Part shown: positions 1-7,926 of the stretch, piece after piece
How positions within the stretch are numbered: position 1 is the stretch's first letter
Layout of the letters: every line of letters starts with the position of its first letter
Origin: Rhodoferax sp.
GTDB lineage: Bacteria; Pseudomonadota; Gammaproteobacteria; Burkholderiales; Burkholderiaceae_C
Length of the DNA: 24,833 nucleotides
Direction: 5' to 3'
Assembly: GCA_021737905.1 (NCBI GenBank)
Contig: JAIPDA010000006.1
Coordinates: 1-24,833, forward strand
Program-made: the position numbers and the translations under genes
Notes under the pieces: model-generated
The model's input: the letters and a program-made list of their open reading frames with translations, nothing else
Databases searched by the model: none
Told to the model about the DNA's origin: nothing

Positions 1-837
1 GCCGTGCTTTGCCACCCGCAACTTGATGCCGCCTTCAAAGAACTGGTACTGACGCTGCCCTCAGAGATTTACCTGGCCGAGCAACTGGAAGTGGTGGATC
101 CGCAGCGCATACATGCGGTGCGTGAAGCGATGCGCCTGCAACTGGCCTTGGCCTTGGCGCCCGATTGGGCTCAAACTTATGCGCAATGCCATGACAACGG
201 CACTTATTCCCCCGACCCGCGCTCAGCCGGCCGCCGGGCGCTGGCCGGCATGTCCCTGGGCCAGCTGTGCCTGGCAGCGCTCGCCAGTGGCGACAACAGC
301 TGGCCCGAACGCAGCTTGCAGATTTTTGACAAGGCCGGCAACATGACCGACCGCTTCAATGCCCTGAGTGCGCTTGTGAGCAGTGGCCACCCGCTGGCCG
401 CTACAGCACTTGCGCGTTTTCACAGCCTGTTCAAAGACGAAGCCCTGGTCATCGACAAGTGGTTCAGCCTGCAGGCGGCTGCGATTGACCGCGCGGGCAA
501 CGTTTTGCCGGCCGTGCGCCAGCTCATGAAGCACGCCGACTTCAGCCTGCGCAATCCGAACCGCGCGCGCAGTGTGATCAGCGTTTTCTGTCAGGGCAAC
601 CCCGGCGCCTTTCACCGAACCGATGCCGCAGGCTATGTATTCTGGGCCGACCGCGTGGTCGAGCTCGACGCCATCAACCCGCAAGTGGCCGCCCGGCTGG
701 CGCGTGCCCTGGACCGCTGGAGCAAGCTGGCCGAGCCCTACCGCAGTGCTGCACGCGAAGCGATTGCCCGCGTTGCGGCCAAGGCAGATTTGAGCAATGA
801 CGTGCGAGAAGTCGTCTCACGCGCATTGGCCGACTGA
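1..837 (+). CDS. pepN: Aminopeptidase N, C-terminal part (5' end outside window)
   Basis: The reading frame is open from the first base and ends at a TGA at 835-837, so this is the last 278 or so residues of a larger protein. The text matches the helical C-terminal domain of M1-family aminopeptidase N. Recognisable stretches are LPSEIYLAEQ, DKAGNMTDRFNAL, DKWFSLQAA, FSLRNPNRARSVI and a closing segment with ARLARALDRW. The zinc-binding HExxH catalytic domain lies upstream of the window and cannot be checked. Known role of the family: cytosolic removal of N-terminal residues from peptides during protein turnover. It lies 102 bp upstream of fbp on the same strand, an order I recall from Comamonadaceae genomes. 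The internal ATG/GTG near the left edge is not a real start. Confidence 0.93.
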   Translation, partial: AVLCHPQLDAAFKELVLTLPSEIYLAEQLEVVDPQRIHAVREAMRLQLALALAPDWAQTYAQCHDNGTYSPDPRSAGRRALAGMSLGQLCLAALASGDNSWPERSLQIFDKAGNMTDRFNALSALVSSGHPLAATALARFHSLFKDEALVIDKWFSLQAAAIDRAGNVLPAVRQLMKHADFSLRNPNRARSVISVFCQGNPGAFHRTDAAGYVFWADRVVELDAINPQVAARLARALDRWSKLAEPYRSAAREAIARVAAKADLSNDVREVVSRALAD

Positions 838-841
838 CATG

Positions 842-900
842 CACCCCCACCCGCTCACCCTGAGCCACCCCCACCCGTTCGCCCTGAGCCTGTCGAAGGG
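842..900. repeat. 24-bp tandem repeat overlapping a dispersed 'GAGCCTGTCGAAGGG' repeat
   Basis: In the pepN-fbp gap, 842-865 and 866-889 are adjacent 24-bp copies with two differences (C/T at 854/878 and A/G at 857/881). The second copy runs into CCTGAGCCTGTCGAAGGG (883-900). That element is a short dispersed repeat common in many proteobacterial genomes, often translated on the other strand as LRQAQGERV. The first copy lacks the TGTCGAAGGG half. No promoter is obvious here. The repeat could act as a transcript structure or simply be a parasitic short element; which one is not decidable from this copy. Confidence 0.7.
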
Positions 901-939
901 TCGCTTGAGCCAAGCCCCCACCGCCTAAAAAAGGTCTGT

Positions 940-1947
940 ATGTCCTCCAAAATTTCACTGACCCGCTACCTGGTCGAGCAGCAACGCTCAGAAGGCCACA
1001 TTCCTTCGCAGTTGCGGCTGCTGCTGGAAGTGGTTGCGCGCGCCTGCAAAGGCATCAGCCAGGCTGTCAACAAGGGCGCACTGGGCGGCGTACTCGGCAC
1101 GGCACACAGTGAGAACGTGCAGGGCGAGGTGCAAAAAAAGCTGGACATCATCGCCAACGAAGTGCTCATTGAAGCCAACGAATGGGGCGGCCACCTGGCG
1201 GCCATGGCGTCTGAAGAAATGGACAGCATCTACGTGGTGCCCAACCGCTATCCGCAAGGTGAATACCTGTTGCTGTTTGACCCGCTCGACGGCTCTAGCA
1301 ATATCGATATCAACGGCGGCATCGGCACTATTTTCAGCGTGCTGAAAAAACCCGAGGCCAGCGCCGAAGTCGAAGAAAAAGACTTTTTGCAAGCCGGCAA
1401 GCAGCAAGTGGCTGCCGGTTACTGCATCTACGGGCCGCAAACCACGCTGGTGCTGACGGTGGGCGATGGCGTGGCCATGTTCACGCTGGACCGTGAGCAG
1501 GGCTCCTTCATGCTGATCGAAGAAAACGTGCAGATCCCACGCGACACGCAGGAGTTCGCGATCAACATGAGCAACATGCGGCACTGGGATGCGCCGGTCA
1601 AGCGCTACATCGACGAGTGTCTGCAAGGCAAGGAGGGTCCGCGCGGCAAAGACTTCAACATGCGCTGGGTCGCCGCCATGGTGGCCGACGTGCACCGCAT
1701 CCTGTCGCGCGGCGGCGTCTTTATGTACCCCTGGGACCGGCGTGAACCCGACAAGCCGGGCAAGCTGCGTTTGCTCTACGAAGCCAACCCCATGAGCTGG
1801 CTGATTGAGCAAGCCGGTGGCGCTGCCACCAACACCCGCCAGCGCATTCTGGACATTGAACCGGGCAAATTGCACGAGCGCGTGAGTGTGGTGCTGGGCT
1901 CCAAAAACGAAGTTGAGCGCATCACCCGTTACCACACTGCCCAGTAG
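940..1947 (+). CDS. fbp: Fructose-1,6-bisphosphatase class I
   Basis: This 335-residue protein is the usual length for class I FBPase, the cytosolic gluconeogenic and Calvin-cycle enzyme that hydrolyses fructose 1,6-bisphosphate to fructose 6-phosphate. The metal-binding signature FDPLDGSSNID sits at about residues 113-123. Other family blocks are EEMDSIY (about residue 91), GYCIYGPQTTLVLT (about 160), RWVAAMVADVHRIL, GGVFMYPWDRR and a late LLYEANPMSWLIEQAGG segment. The start is set by AAGG at 931-934, five bases before ATG. The next gene begins one base after the fbp stop codon, so fbp and the monooxygenase may share a transcript even though their functions look unrelated. Confidence 0.97.
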   Translation: MSSKISLTRYLVEQQRSEGHIPSQLRLLLEVVARACKGISQAVNKGALGGVLGTAHSENVQGEVQKKLDIIANEVLIEANEWGGHLAAMASEEMDSIYVVPNRYPQGEYLLLFDPLDGSSNIDINGGIGTIFSVLKKPEASAEVEEKDFLQAGKQQVAAGYCIYGPQTTLVLTVGDGVAMFTLDREQGSFMLIEENVQIPRDTQEFAINMSNMRHWDAPVKRYIDECLQGKEGPRGKDFNMRWVAAMVADVHRILSRGGVFMYPWDRREPDKPGKLRLLYEANPMSWLIEQAGGAATNTRQRILDIEPGKLHERVSVVLGSKNEVERITRYHTAQ

Positions 1948-1948
1948 C

Positions 1949-3556
1949 ATGGATGCCGATGTCCTGATCGTCGGCGGGGGGCCTGTGGGGCTGGGATTGG
2001 GCATTGGGTTGGGCCAGCGCGGTATCCGCTGCATTTTGTCCGAGCGCTATCTGCAACCCCAGCCGATTCCCAAGGGCCAAAACCTGACACAGCGCACGAT
2101 GGAGCACCTGCATTTCTGGGGTGCTGAAAAAGAGCTGCGCAGTGCGCGCACGATTCCACCCGAATACGGCATTGGCGGCCTGACCACGTATGGCACGCTC
2201 TTAGGAAAATATTCCTACAACTGGCTGCAACGCGAGTTGGTCAAGCCCTATTATTTTTGCGCCAACGAACGCTTGCCGCAGTACGCAACTGAAAATGTGC
2301 TGCGTCAACGCGTGGCCCAGTTGCCATCGGTGCAGACGCTGTTCGGCTGGGATGCAGAGGCCGTCGCGCAAGACGATGACGGCGTCAGCGTCACGGTGTC
2401 CGAGCGCAAGGGCCAGCAGCGACGCACGCTCAGGGCCGCCTTTGCGGTAGGTTGTGATGGCAGTCGCTCCAAAGTGCGCGAACAAGCCGGCATCACGCAA
2501 ACATTGACCGACCATGACCGCTTGATGGTTCTGCTGGTGTTTCGCTCGCATGAGTTGCACACGCTGCTGGAATGCTATCCCGGCAAATCTTTTTACAACG
2601 TGCTGCAGCCCGGCCTGGGCGGTTACTGGAAGTTTTTCGGTCGTGTTGATCTTGGCAACACCTGGTTTTTTCACGCACCGGTGCCTGCCGGTACAAGCGC
2701 TGACAACTTTGATTTCAAGTCTTATTTGCACCAGGCGGTTGGTGCTGAATTTGAAATTGAAATGGAACACATCGGTTTTTGGGATTTGCGCTTTGCCATC
2801 GCCGACACTTACCGCGCAGGTCGCCTGTTTGTTGCCGGCGATGCAGCGCACAGCCACCCGCCCTACGGCGGCTATGGCGTTAATTCCGGTCTGGAAGATG
2901 CGCGCAACCTGGGCTGGAAACTCGCGGCGGTTCTTCAAGGTTGGGGCGGCGATGCTTTACTGGACTCATATGACGCGGAACGCCGGCCGGTCTTTGCATC
3001 GACCATGCGCGACTTCATTGCCAAATCGATAGAAACCGACAAAGACTTTCTGGACACCTTCGACCCGGATCGTGACCGCACCGGCTTTGAGAAAGCCTGG
3101 CAGGAGCGCTCGCAGGGCGCTATCGGTGAGGTACACGCTTTTGAGCCCCACTACGAGGGCTCGCCCGTGGTGGCTCAAGGCCAGCCCGGGCAAGGCGCTT
3201 GCAGCGCCAGGGGTTCACACCGCTTTGAAGCGCGCGCAGGACATCACCTGGCGCCTGCGACGCTGGCTTCAGGGGATAACGTTTTTGAAATTTTGGGCGA
3301 GCAATTCACCTTGCTGGCTTTTGATGCCAGTGCCGACGAAGTGCAGGTGGTCGTGAATGCAGCCCGCAGCCAGGGCCTGCCATTGACAGTGCGTCAGGAA
3401 AGCAAGGGGTCTGAGGCAGACCGCTACCAGGCACGCTGGGTGCTGGTGCGGCCCGATCAATTCATTGCCTGGGTCGGACATGAACACCGGCTCACTGAGC
3501 AGCATGTTCAAGCTGTGCTGGCCACGGCCAGGGGTCAGACTAAGCAGCAGCCTTGA
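1949..3556 (+). CDS. FAD-dependent monooxygenase, aromatic hydroxylase type
   Basis: This 535-residue protein has the three fingerprints of class A flavoprotein hydroxylases (FAD_binding_3 family). The Rossmann motif DVLIVGGGPVGLGLGIG lies at residues 4-20, a GCDGSRSKVREQ 'DG' motif at about 170, and the FAD ribityl-binding GDAAHSHPPYGGYGVNSG segment at about 297-314, followed by DARNLGWKLA. The C-terminal part after about residue 420 resembles the thioredoxin-like tail of phenol hydroxylase or 3-(3-hydroxyphenyl)propionate hydroxylase relatives. Such enzymes use NAD(P)H and O2 to hydroxylate phenolic rings in the cytoplasm. I chose ATG 1949, one base after the fbp stop, because VLIVGGG must lie close to the N terminus; the frame is open upstream, but only inside fbp. 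The exact substrate is unknown. It converges on a decarboxylase/receptor pair that also points to aromatic acids. Confidence 0.88.
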   Translation: MDADVLIVGGGPVGLGLGIGLGQRGIRCILSERYLQPQPIPKGQNLTQRTMEHLHFWGAEKELRSARTIPPEYGIGGLTTYGTLLGKYSYNWLQRELVKPYYFCANERLPQYATENVLRQRVAQLPSVQTLFGWDAEAVAQDDDGVSVTVSERKGQQRRTLRAAFAVGCDGSRSKVREQAGITQTLTDHDRLMVLLVFRSHELHTLLECYPGKSFYNVLQPGLGGYWKFFGRVDLGNTWFFHAPVPAGTSADNFDFKSYLHQAVGAEFEIEMEHIGFWDLRFAIADTYRAGRLFVAGDAAHSHPPYGGYGVNSGLEDARNLGWKLAAVLQGWGGDALLDSYDAERRPVFASTMRDFIAKSIETDKDFLDTFDPDRDRTGFEKAWQERSQGAIGEVHAFEPHYEGSPVVAQGQPGQGACSARGSHRFEARAGHHLAPATLASGDNVFEILGEQFTLLAFDASADEVQVVVNAARSQGLPLTVRQESKGSEADRYQARWVLVRPDQFIAWVGHEHRLTEQHVQAVLATARGQTKQQP

Positions 3557-3574
3557 GGCTGCCGCCTTCGCACA

Positions 3575-4555
3575 TCACTCCGCCGAAATTTTCTTGGTAC
3601 TGATGACGTTACCCCAGCGGGGGTAGTCTTTGACAACGATGGCTGTCAGATCAGCCGGGCTGGAAGCAGAAGCGTCCATACCGGCCTTCCCCAGAATTTC
3701 TTTGACCTCGTTTTGCCGCAGGATGGCCGCGATCTCCGTATTCAGGCGGGTGACCACATTAGCGGGCGTTTTGCTGGGGACAAAAAAAGCGTACCAAAGG
3801 TCCACGTCAATTTTCTTGACGCCCACTTCTTCAAAAGTAGGCACCTCAGGCGCCACCGGATGACGTTTGGGGCTGCCCAGTGCCAGCGCGGTGAGTCTGC
3901 CGCTTTTGACAAAACCCTGGGCAATGTGCACAGGCAAAAAGCCGACATTGAGCTCGCCCGACAGCAGGTCTTGCGTGTAGCCGGCAGAACCCCGGTAAGG
4001 CACATGCAGCATGAACGTATTGGACTCCAACTTGAACAACTCCATGGCCATGTGGTGCGGCGTTCCCACGCCGGGTGAGCCGAAACTGATGCTGCCCGGC
4101 CGCGCTTTGGCCATCGTGATCAACTCAGGCAAAGACTTGATACCGGTTTTTGGATTGGCCACCAGCATCAAGGAGCCATAGGCGGCCATAGTGACGGACG
4201 AAAAATCTTTGACCGGGTCAAAGCTCACATTCTTGTACATCTGCGAGGCCATCAACATGGTGTTGGCACCCATCAACACTGTGTAACCGTCAGGTGTTGA
4301 TTTGGCTACGGCATCGGCACCGATATTGCCGCTGGCGCCGGGCTGGTTTTGCACCACCACAGACTGCCCCAGGCGCTCACTCAGGCGCGGCGCGACCACG
4401 CGGGCAATGGTGTCCATGCCTGTGCCGGGCGTGAATGGCACGATGATTTTGATGGGCTGGCTGGGAAAGCCGCTCTGAGCCCAAACCCCCAGGCTGAGCG
4501 TGCCCATCAGGGCTGCAGCCAAGGCTGCCAAATGAGAGCGCTTCAAAAGTTTCAT
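3575..4555 (-). CDS. Bug-family (TctC-type) periplasmic solute receptor 1
   Basis: This is a 326-residue exported binding protein of the Bug family, greatly expanded in Bordetella and Comamonadaceae. It starts with a signal peptide (MKLLKRSH, hydrophobic core, cleavage near VWA/QSG) followed by the mature start FPSQPIKIIVPF. Family marks include the early PFTPGTGMDTIAR loop, VVVQNQPGASGNIGADAVAKSTPDGYT and HVPYRGSAGYTQDLLSGELNVGF. The start at 4555 is preferred over the ATG 18 bases upstream because GGAGAC lies six bases before it and the signal peptide then begins correctly. Bug proteins bind carboxylates and other small anions, usually for a TctAB-type permease; none is encoded here, so it may serve a distant permease or act as a sensor. 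The stop of the decarboxylase-like gene is 20 bp upstream, so the two probably form an operon. The ligand may be an aromatic carboxylate (inference). Confidence 0.93.
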   Translation of the reverse strand: MKLLKRSHLAALAAALMGTLSLGVWAQSGFPSQPIKIIVPFTPGTGMDTIARVVAPRLSERLGQSVVVQNQPGASGNIGADAVAKSTPDGYTVLMGANTMLMASQMYKNVSFDPVKDFSSVTMAAYGSLMLVANPKTGIKSLPELITMAKARPGSISFGSPGVGTPHHMAMELFKLESNTFMLHVPYRGSAGYTQDLLSGELNVGFLPVHIAQGFVKSGRLTALALGSPKRHPVAPEVPTFEEVGVKKIDVDLWYAFFVPSKTPANVVTRLNTEIAAILRQNEVKEILGKAGMDASASSPADLTAIVVKDYPRWGNVISTKKISAE

Positions 4556-4575
4556 TGTGTTGTCTCCAGTCATTT

Positions 4576-5655
4576 TTAAAGTCGAACCGCTCGGCTGGCC
4601 GGCGGAATTTTGAACAGTCGCTCGGCATTGTCCTGGAAGAAGGCCTTGCGCACCTGCGGCGCCATGTCGAGGTTTTCGAGCAAAGCCACTTCATGCGGCG
4701 CATATTGGTAGGGGTAGTCCATGGCGTACAACACGCGGTCCGGCCCCATGAAGTCCTGGGTGAACTTGAGGGCTGCACCCCACGCCACGCCGCTGTTGGT
4801 GATGTGAAAATTCTCGCGCAAGTAGTCACTGGGTTTGCGCTTGAGCGGCTGCACACTGGGGTAGCGCTGCGACTTGACAGTGGCTGCGTGCATGTAGTCC
4901 AGGCGGTAGGCCCAAAACGGTAAGGCCTCTCCCATGTGGCCCAGAATCACCTGCAATTTGGGGAAGCGGTCAAATACGCCCGAAGTGATCAGACGCAAAG
5001 CATGCAGCCCCGTCTCCACGCCAAACCCGTAAATGGCGCCGTCCAGGCCGGCCTCAATGAAATGCTGGATCATGCTGGCCGGCATAGCGTTCGGATGCAG
5101 GTAAATGGGCGTATCCATCGCCTCGGCAGCTTCAAAGATAGGCCAGAACTTGGTGTCTGACAAATACTCTCCCTGAGTATGAGAGTTGATCACCACCGAA
5201 TGCATGCCCAACTGATTCACGCCGCGCTGGATTTCCTTAGCCGCCGCCGCAGGGTCCTGGGGAGCAACGGAAATCATGCCGACGAGGCGGTCGGGGTGAC
5301 GGCGCGTGGCAGCGGCCAGGATGTCATTGGCCACCGGGGCAAAAGCCACTGCGGTGTCTTTGTCCATGATTTGCACGCCAGGCGAAGTCAGACCGATCAC
5401 CTGCATATCAACGCCAGATTCGTCCATGTGCTGCAGTCGCAAAGCATCGAGATCGGTCAGGCAGCGCATGATGTGCTGCGCCCGCTCACTGGGGCTGCTC
5501 ATGTAAAAGCCCATCAGGTGCTTGAAGCCGACATCCACGTCGTCTTTGGCCAGGATACGCTTGTAAATCTCCAGCATCTCCGGCGGCGAAAACGCTTCTT
5601 CAGTCGCAATCCGCCTGTAGGGCCGGGCAGGCAAAGGCGGGAGGGTGTTGCTCAT
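4576..5655 (-). CDS. 5-carboxyvanillate decarboxylase-like metal-dependent amidohydrolase
   Basis: This 359-residue protein belongs to the amidohydrolase-2 (ACMSD/decarboxylase) family. By remembered sequence it is close to LigW, 5-carboxyvanillate decarboxylase of sphingomonads, along most of its length. Shared blocks are RIATEEAF, SPSERAQ, LTSPGVQ, SVAPQDP, NSHTQGEYL, GAIYGFGVETGLHALRLI, GHMGEALPFW, YRLDYMHAA and YAMDYPYQY. Visible candidate metal and catalytic residues are E19, R58, H187, H240 and D313, with R251 and Y316 close by; these line up within one position of those I recall for LigW. LigW removes a ring carboxylate from a vanillate derivative during lignin biphenyl breakdown. The true substrate here may be another ortho-hydroxy aromatic acid. 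ATG 5655 is chosen because the conserved IATEEAF should lie near the N terminus; a GTG at 5700 would add 15 residues with no family match. It is transcribed ahead of the Bug receptor. Confidence 0.85.
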   Translation of the reverse strand: MSNTLPPLPARPYRRIATEEAFSPPEMLEIYKRILAKDDVDVGFKHLMGFYMSSPSERAQHIMRCLTDLDALRLQHMDESGVDMQVIGLTSPGVQIMDKDTAVAFAPVANDILAAATRRHPDRLVGMISVAPQDPAAAAKEIQRGVNQLGMHSVVINSHTQGEYLSDTKFWPIFEAAEAMDTPIYLHPNAMPASMIQHFIEAGLDGAIYGFGVETGLHALRLITSGVFDRFPKLQVILGHMGEALPFWAYRLDYMHAATVKSQRYPSVQPLKRKPSDYLRENFHITNSGVAWGAALKFTQDFMGPDRVLYAMDYPYQYAPHEVALLENLDMAPQVRKAFFQDNAERLFKIPPASRAVRL

Positions 5656-5760
5656 GGGGTGGGTACCTGCAATTTCATGAAAGCGCTCAAAAAAGAGCAC
5701 CAGGCTATTTGCATTCTGGCACAGGCTCCGATTTAGCGGGCAAGGCCGAACCCGGGCAGT

Positions 5761-6198
5761 TTAGCTCTTGGTTTGAGCGTTTTGAATGGCAGCCAGTGCG
5801 CGGTTGGCAGACTGAGCCGCCGACTTGTTTTGCACGATCATGCCCAGCAGGCGGGCACCGTGCTCGACAGAAATCGAGCCGTAGGAAATATCGCCGTTGA
5901 CGAGCGAGTCTTTGTGAAACTCAACGCGCTCAGCGGCGTAAATGTTGCCGTCGACCTTGCCCGCGACCAACACGCGGTGCGCCGTGATGTCGCCCGTCAC
6001 TTCCCCGGTCGGGCCAATGGCCACGGAGATCTTGTTACCGGGGGCCGTTTCTATGTTGCCCAGCACCTTGCCGTCAATGCGCACGCTGTCCAAGAGAACC
6101 AGACGCCCATAGATGGTGGTGGTGCGTCCGACCAAGGTGTCAAATCTTTCTTGCGTGTCTGCAAAAGCTTTGTTTTTTATTTTTTCAAACATGGCCAT
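5761..6198 (-). CDS. Bactofilin (polymer-forming cytoskeletal protein)
   Basis: This 145-residue protein matches the bactofilin family (BacA/CcmA, DUF583). The central beta-helix region at about residues 20-120 carries the repeating pattern of short turns with G at regular spacing, such as RIDGKVLGNIE, TGEVTGDITAHRVLVAGKVDGNIYAAERVEF and DSLVNGDISYGSISVEHGARLLG. The N-terminal tail FEKIKNKAFADTQERFDTLVGRTTTIYG may hold a membrane- or partner-binding stretch. Bactofilins polymerise without nucleotide and place cell-wall enzymes. The gene starts 16 bp after the stop of an M23 peptidase on the same strand, the usual pairing of bactofilin with a LytM-type hydrolase. Either of two ATGs (6198, 6192) could be used; 6198 is kept. 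Downstream (5701-5760) no convincing terminator was seen. Confidence 0.93.
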   Translation of the reverse strand: MAMFEKIKNKAFADTQERFDTLVGRTTTIYGRLVLLDSVRIDGKVLGNIETAPGNKISVAIGPTGEVTGDITAHRVLVAGKVDGNIYAAERVEFHKDSLVNGDISYGSISVEHGARLLGMIVQNKSAAQSANRALAAIQNAQTKS

Positions 6199-6214
6199 AT
6201 TTTTCTTAAAAATC

Positions 6215-7156
6215 TCAAGGGGCCTTAACAGGCAAAACAGTCAAGGGGTTGATCGCCCTGCCCTTGTGAAAGATTTCGTAATGCAGGTGCGGCCCTGTGG
6301 ATCGGCCGGTGCTGCCCACCTCGCCGATCACCGATGCCGCGCTGACCTGCATATTCGGAACAACGCTGCGTTTGTGCAAATGGGCATAGCGTGTGATGAA
6401 GTCTTCAGCATGCCGGATTTCGACAACATTGCCATAGCCTGGATCCCACTCGGACCGCACAACGACGCCAGGTCCTGAAGCCACAACTTTGGTGCCGGTT
6501 TCGGCGGCGAAATCGATACCCTCGTGCATGGCCAAAGCGCCTGTGAACGGGTCATTGCGCACGCCAAAACCGCTGGTAAACCGGTATTCACTGCTGATGG
6601 GCATGCCAATCGGCAAGGCTTGCAGCCATTCGAGGTTGGCCTTCCACTTCTGATCGTAGGAGGCCAAAGACTCGCGCAAGCCATGGGCGTGCTGCGCAGC
6701 CTGCTCGAATTCTGTATCCAGGGGCTGGCGAAAAAACCCGGTTTTGAAGATCGACATCAAGGTCGGTGAAACAAAGGGGCCGCCTTTGGATTCGTCTTTG
6801 ATGTTCAGGCTGCTTTTAAGAGCAGCGGGGGTCGCCAGCTCCATGAAGCGGTTCTTCATGGACTCGAGTTTTTTAACATCTTGAACGTTTTGATCGAGCA
6901 CGCCCTTGAGCTGGTCCAGGCGCTCGCGGTAAACCGCCTCCATGCGCTTTTGCTCCAGCTCAGTGGTCACCCCACCGAGTTTGCGCGCCAGGTCAGGGTT
7001 GTATTCGACAGCAATGCGAAGCCCCACCCAATTGAGCACAAATCCCAAGAGCAGCAAACCCGCAGCCAAGCCCAAAGCCGCAAGCAAAATATTGCGCGCT
7101 GTGATGGAGATTTTTTTAACCTGGCTTGTGGGGCCAGACAGCCACATTAGTTGCAT
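6215..7156 (-). CDS. M23-family membrane-anchored cell-wall endopeptidase
   Basis: This 313-residue protein has a short cytoplasmic start, one membrane segment at about residues 21-43 (ARNILLAALGLAAGLLLLGF), a charged coiled-coil stretch at about 65-105, and a C-terminal LytM/peptidase M23 domain from about residue 185. The zinc ligands are visible: H211 and D215 in MHEGIDFA, and H292 in HLHYE; catalytic candidates are H259 (RYAHLH) and H290. All expected residues are present, so it should be an active DD- or glycyl-type endopeptidase on the periplasmic face of the inner membrane. The start ATG has AGGA five bases upstream. It is followed 16 bp later by the bactofilin gene, which suggests that the bactofilin scaffold positions this hydrolase for cell-shape or curvature control, as known for LmdC/BacA-type pairs. 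Confidence 0.93.
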   Translation of the reverse strand: MQLMWLSGPTSQVKKISITARNILLAALGLAAGLLLLGFVLNWVGLRIAVEYNPDLARKLGGVTTELEQKRMEAVYRERLDQLKGVLDQNVQDVKKLESMKNRFMELATPAALKSSLNIKDESKGGPFVSPTLMSIFKTGFFRQPLDTEFEQAAQHAHGLRESLASYDQKWKANLEWLQALPIGMPISSEYRFTSGFGVRNDPFTGALAMHEGIDFAAETGTKVVASGPGVVVRSEWDPGYGNVVEIRHAEDFITRYAHLHKRSVVPNMQVSAASVIGEVGSTGRSTGPHLHYEIFHKGRAINPLTVLPVKAP

Positions 7157-7327
7157 GCGATTCCTGTCAAAGGGATGACGATCTTAGGGGTTTCAGCCCA
7201 AGGCGTCTACCCCAAAACCTGCGCTTTCAGCAGGCTTAAAGCCCTTTTGAAGCCTCTGCACCCCTGTCGCGGCATTCCAACAGCATGATTTTTATCAATC
7301 TAAAGTAGCAAAAGAATTTAAAGTTAT

Positions 7328-7356
7328 TTGCACTTTGGGCACGAATCCGTTATGGT
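7328..7356 (+). promoter_or_regulatory. Probable sigma-70 promoter of the small lipoprotein gene
   Basis: TTGCAC (7328-7333) and TATGGT (7351-7356) are separated by 17 bases, a good match to the -35/-10 pattern. Transcription would begin near 7363 and leave a leader of about 46 bases before ATG 7409. This agrees with the lipoprotein signal beginning at 7409 rather than at the upstream in-frame start codons. The rest of the 7157-7408 gap shows only a small hairpin (CCTGC/GCAGG around 7218-7233). Confidence 0.5.
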
Positions 7357-7408
7357 TCAGCCAAATCTTTGTACGCCAAAACGGCTTGGCCTCAGTGTTT
7401 CAAACCCA

Positions 7409-7840
7409 ATGAACTTCATACGACCGCTTTTGCTTGCGATGTGTGTTCTGGCCTTGCCAGGCTGCATGAGTTATTCGTCGAAGGCCGTCACTGAGCTGGA
7501 CCACGAAAGTGATGCGTTCGCCACCGCCGGCTGCCAGAATTCGCGCCAAAACGCTGGAATTCATGACAATTTGAAAAATATCAAATTAGTGGCCAGTTCT
7601 TCGCTCATGTTGATTGCGGGCCCCGTCATGGCGATCCCCGTGCTGTTTGCGAACGTCGGCTTGAACTCGGCAGACCACCTATCAGCCAACGAGATCAAGT
7701 CCAATTGCGGTGGCCAGCCCGTGACCAACGAAAAGATGACCCAAAGCATCGCCGTAGATACCGGTCTGGGGCTTTTAACCGGCTCGGTGCTCAATGGCGC
7801 GTCCGTTCCCATCAGCACGACATTGGCCAGCAAACCCTGA
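7409..7840 (+). CDS. Small lipoprotein of unknown function
   Basis: This 143-residue protein is not recognised beyond its export signal. It begins MNFIRPLLLAMCVLALPGC, a lipoprotein signal peptide with the presumed lipidated cysteine at residue 19 (LPGC; proline at -2 is less usual but occurs). The mature part has two more cysteines (in TAGCQNSRQ and KSNCGGQP) that could form a disulfide, and a hydrophobic stretch LMLIAGPVMAIPVLFANVG at about residues 63-81. Membrane attachment through lipid is therefore likely. The in-frame start codons at 7328 and 7352 would bury the signal peptide, so 7409 is used; a promoter at 7328-7356 supports this. Base composition is somewhat less GC-rich than the flanking housekeeping genes. 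No operon partner is apparent. Confidence 0.75.
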   Translation: MNFIRPLLLAMCVLALPGCMSYSSKAVTELDHESDAFATAGCQNSRQNAGIHDNLKNIKLVASSSLMLIAGPVMAIPVLFANVGLNSADHLSANEIKSNCGGQPVTNEKMTQSIAVDTGLGLLTGSVLNGASVPISTTLASKP

Positions 7841-7860
7841 CCCAGGCTTTTTGCCTTCTC

Positions 7861-7885
7861 AAGCTGCGCCAGGTTCCGGCAGCTT
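7861..7885 (+). terminator. Possible weak terminator hairpin after the lipoprotein gene
   Basis: AAGCTGC (7861-7867) can pair perfectly with GCAGCTT (7879-7885) across an 11-base loop, 21 bp after the lipoprotein stop codon. There is no run of T after it, so intrinsic termination would be weak; it may only protect the 3' end of the transcript. Confidence 0.3.
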
Positions 7886-7926
7886 AATCCCAAAGCGCTA
7901 CCAGCGCGCCTTCTGACCCGGGTCTG

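Noticed and set aside
988..2034. Long minus-strand open frame opposite fbp
   Set aside because: It is the mirror of the well-supported fbp gene in GC-rich DNA; its translation is rich in His, Gln and Val with no domain.
3547..3562. Small hairpin GCAGCC-TTGA-GGCTGC between the convergent monooxygenase and Bug genes
   Set aside because: No T-run on either side and it covers the stop codon; too weak to call a terminator.
4576..5655. Reading the amidohydrolase as ACMS decarboxylase partner of the 3-hydroxyanthranilate dioxygenase
   Set aside because: Its conserved blocks follow LigW-type decarboxylases rather than ACMSD, and it is 15 kb from the dioxygenase in another operon.
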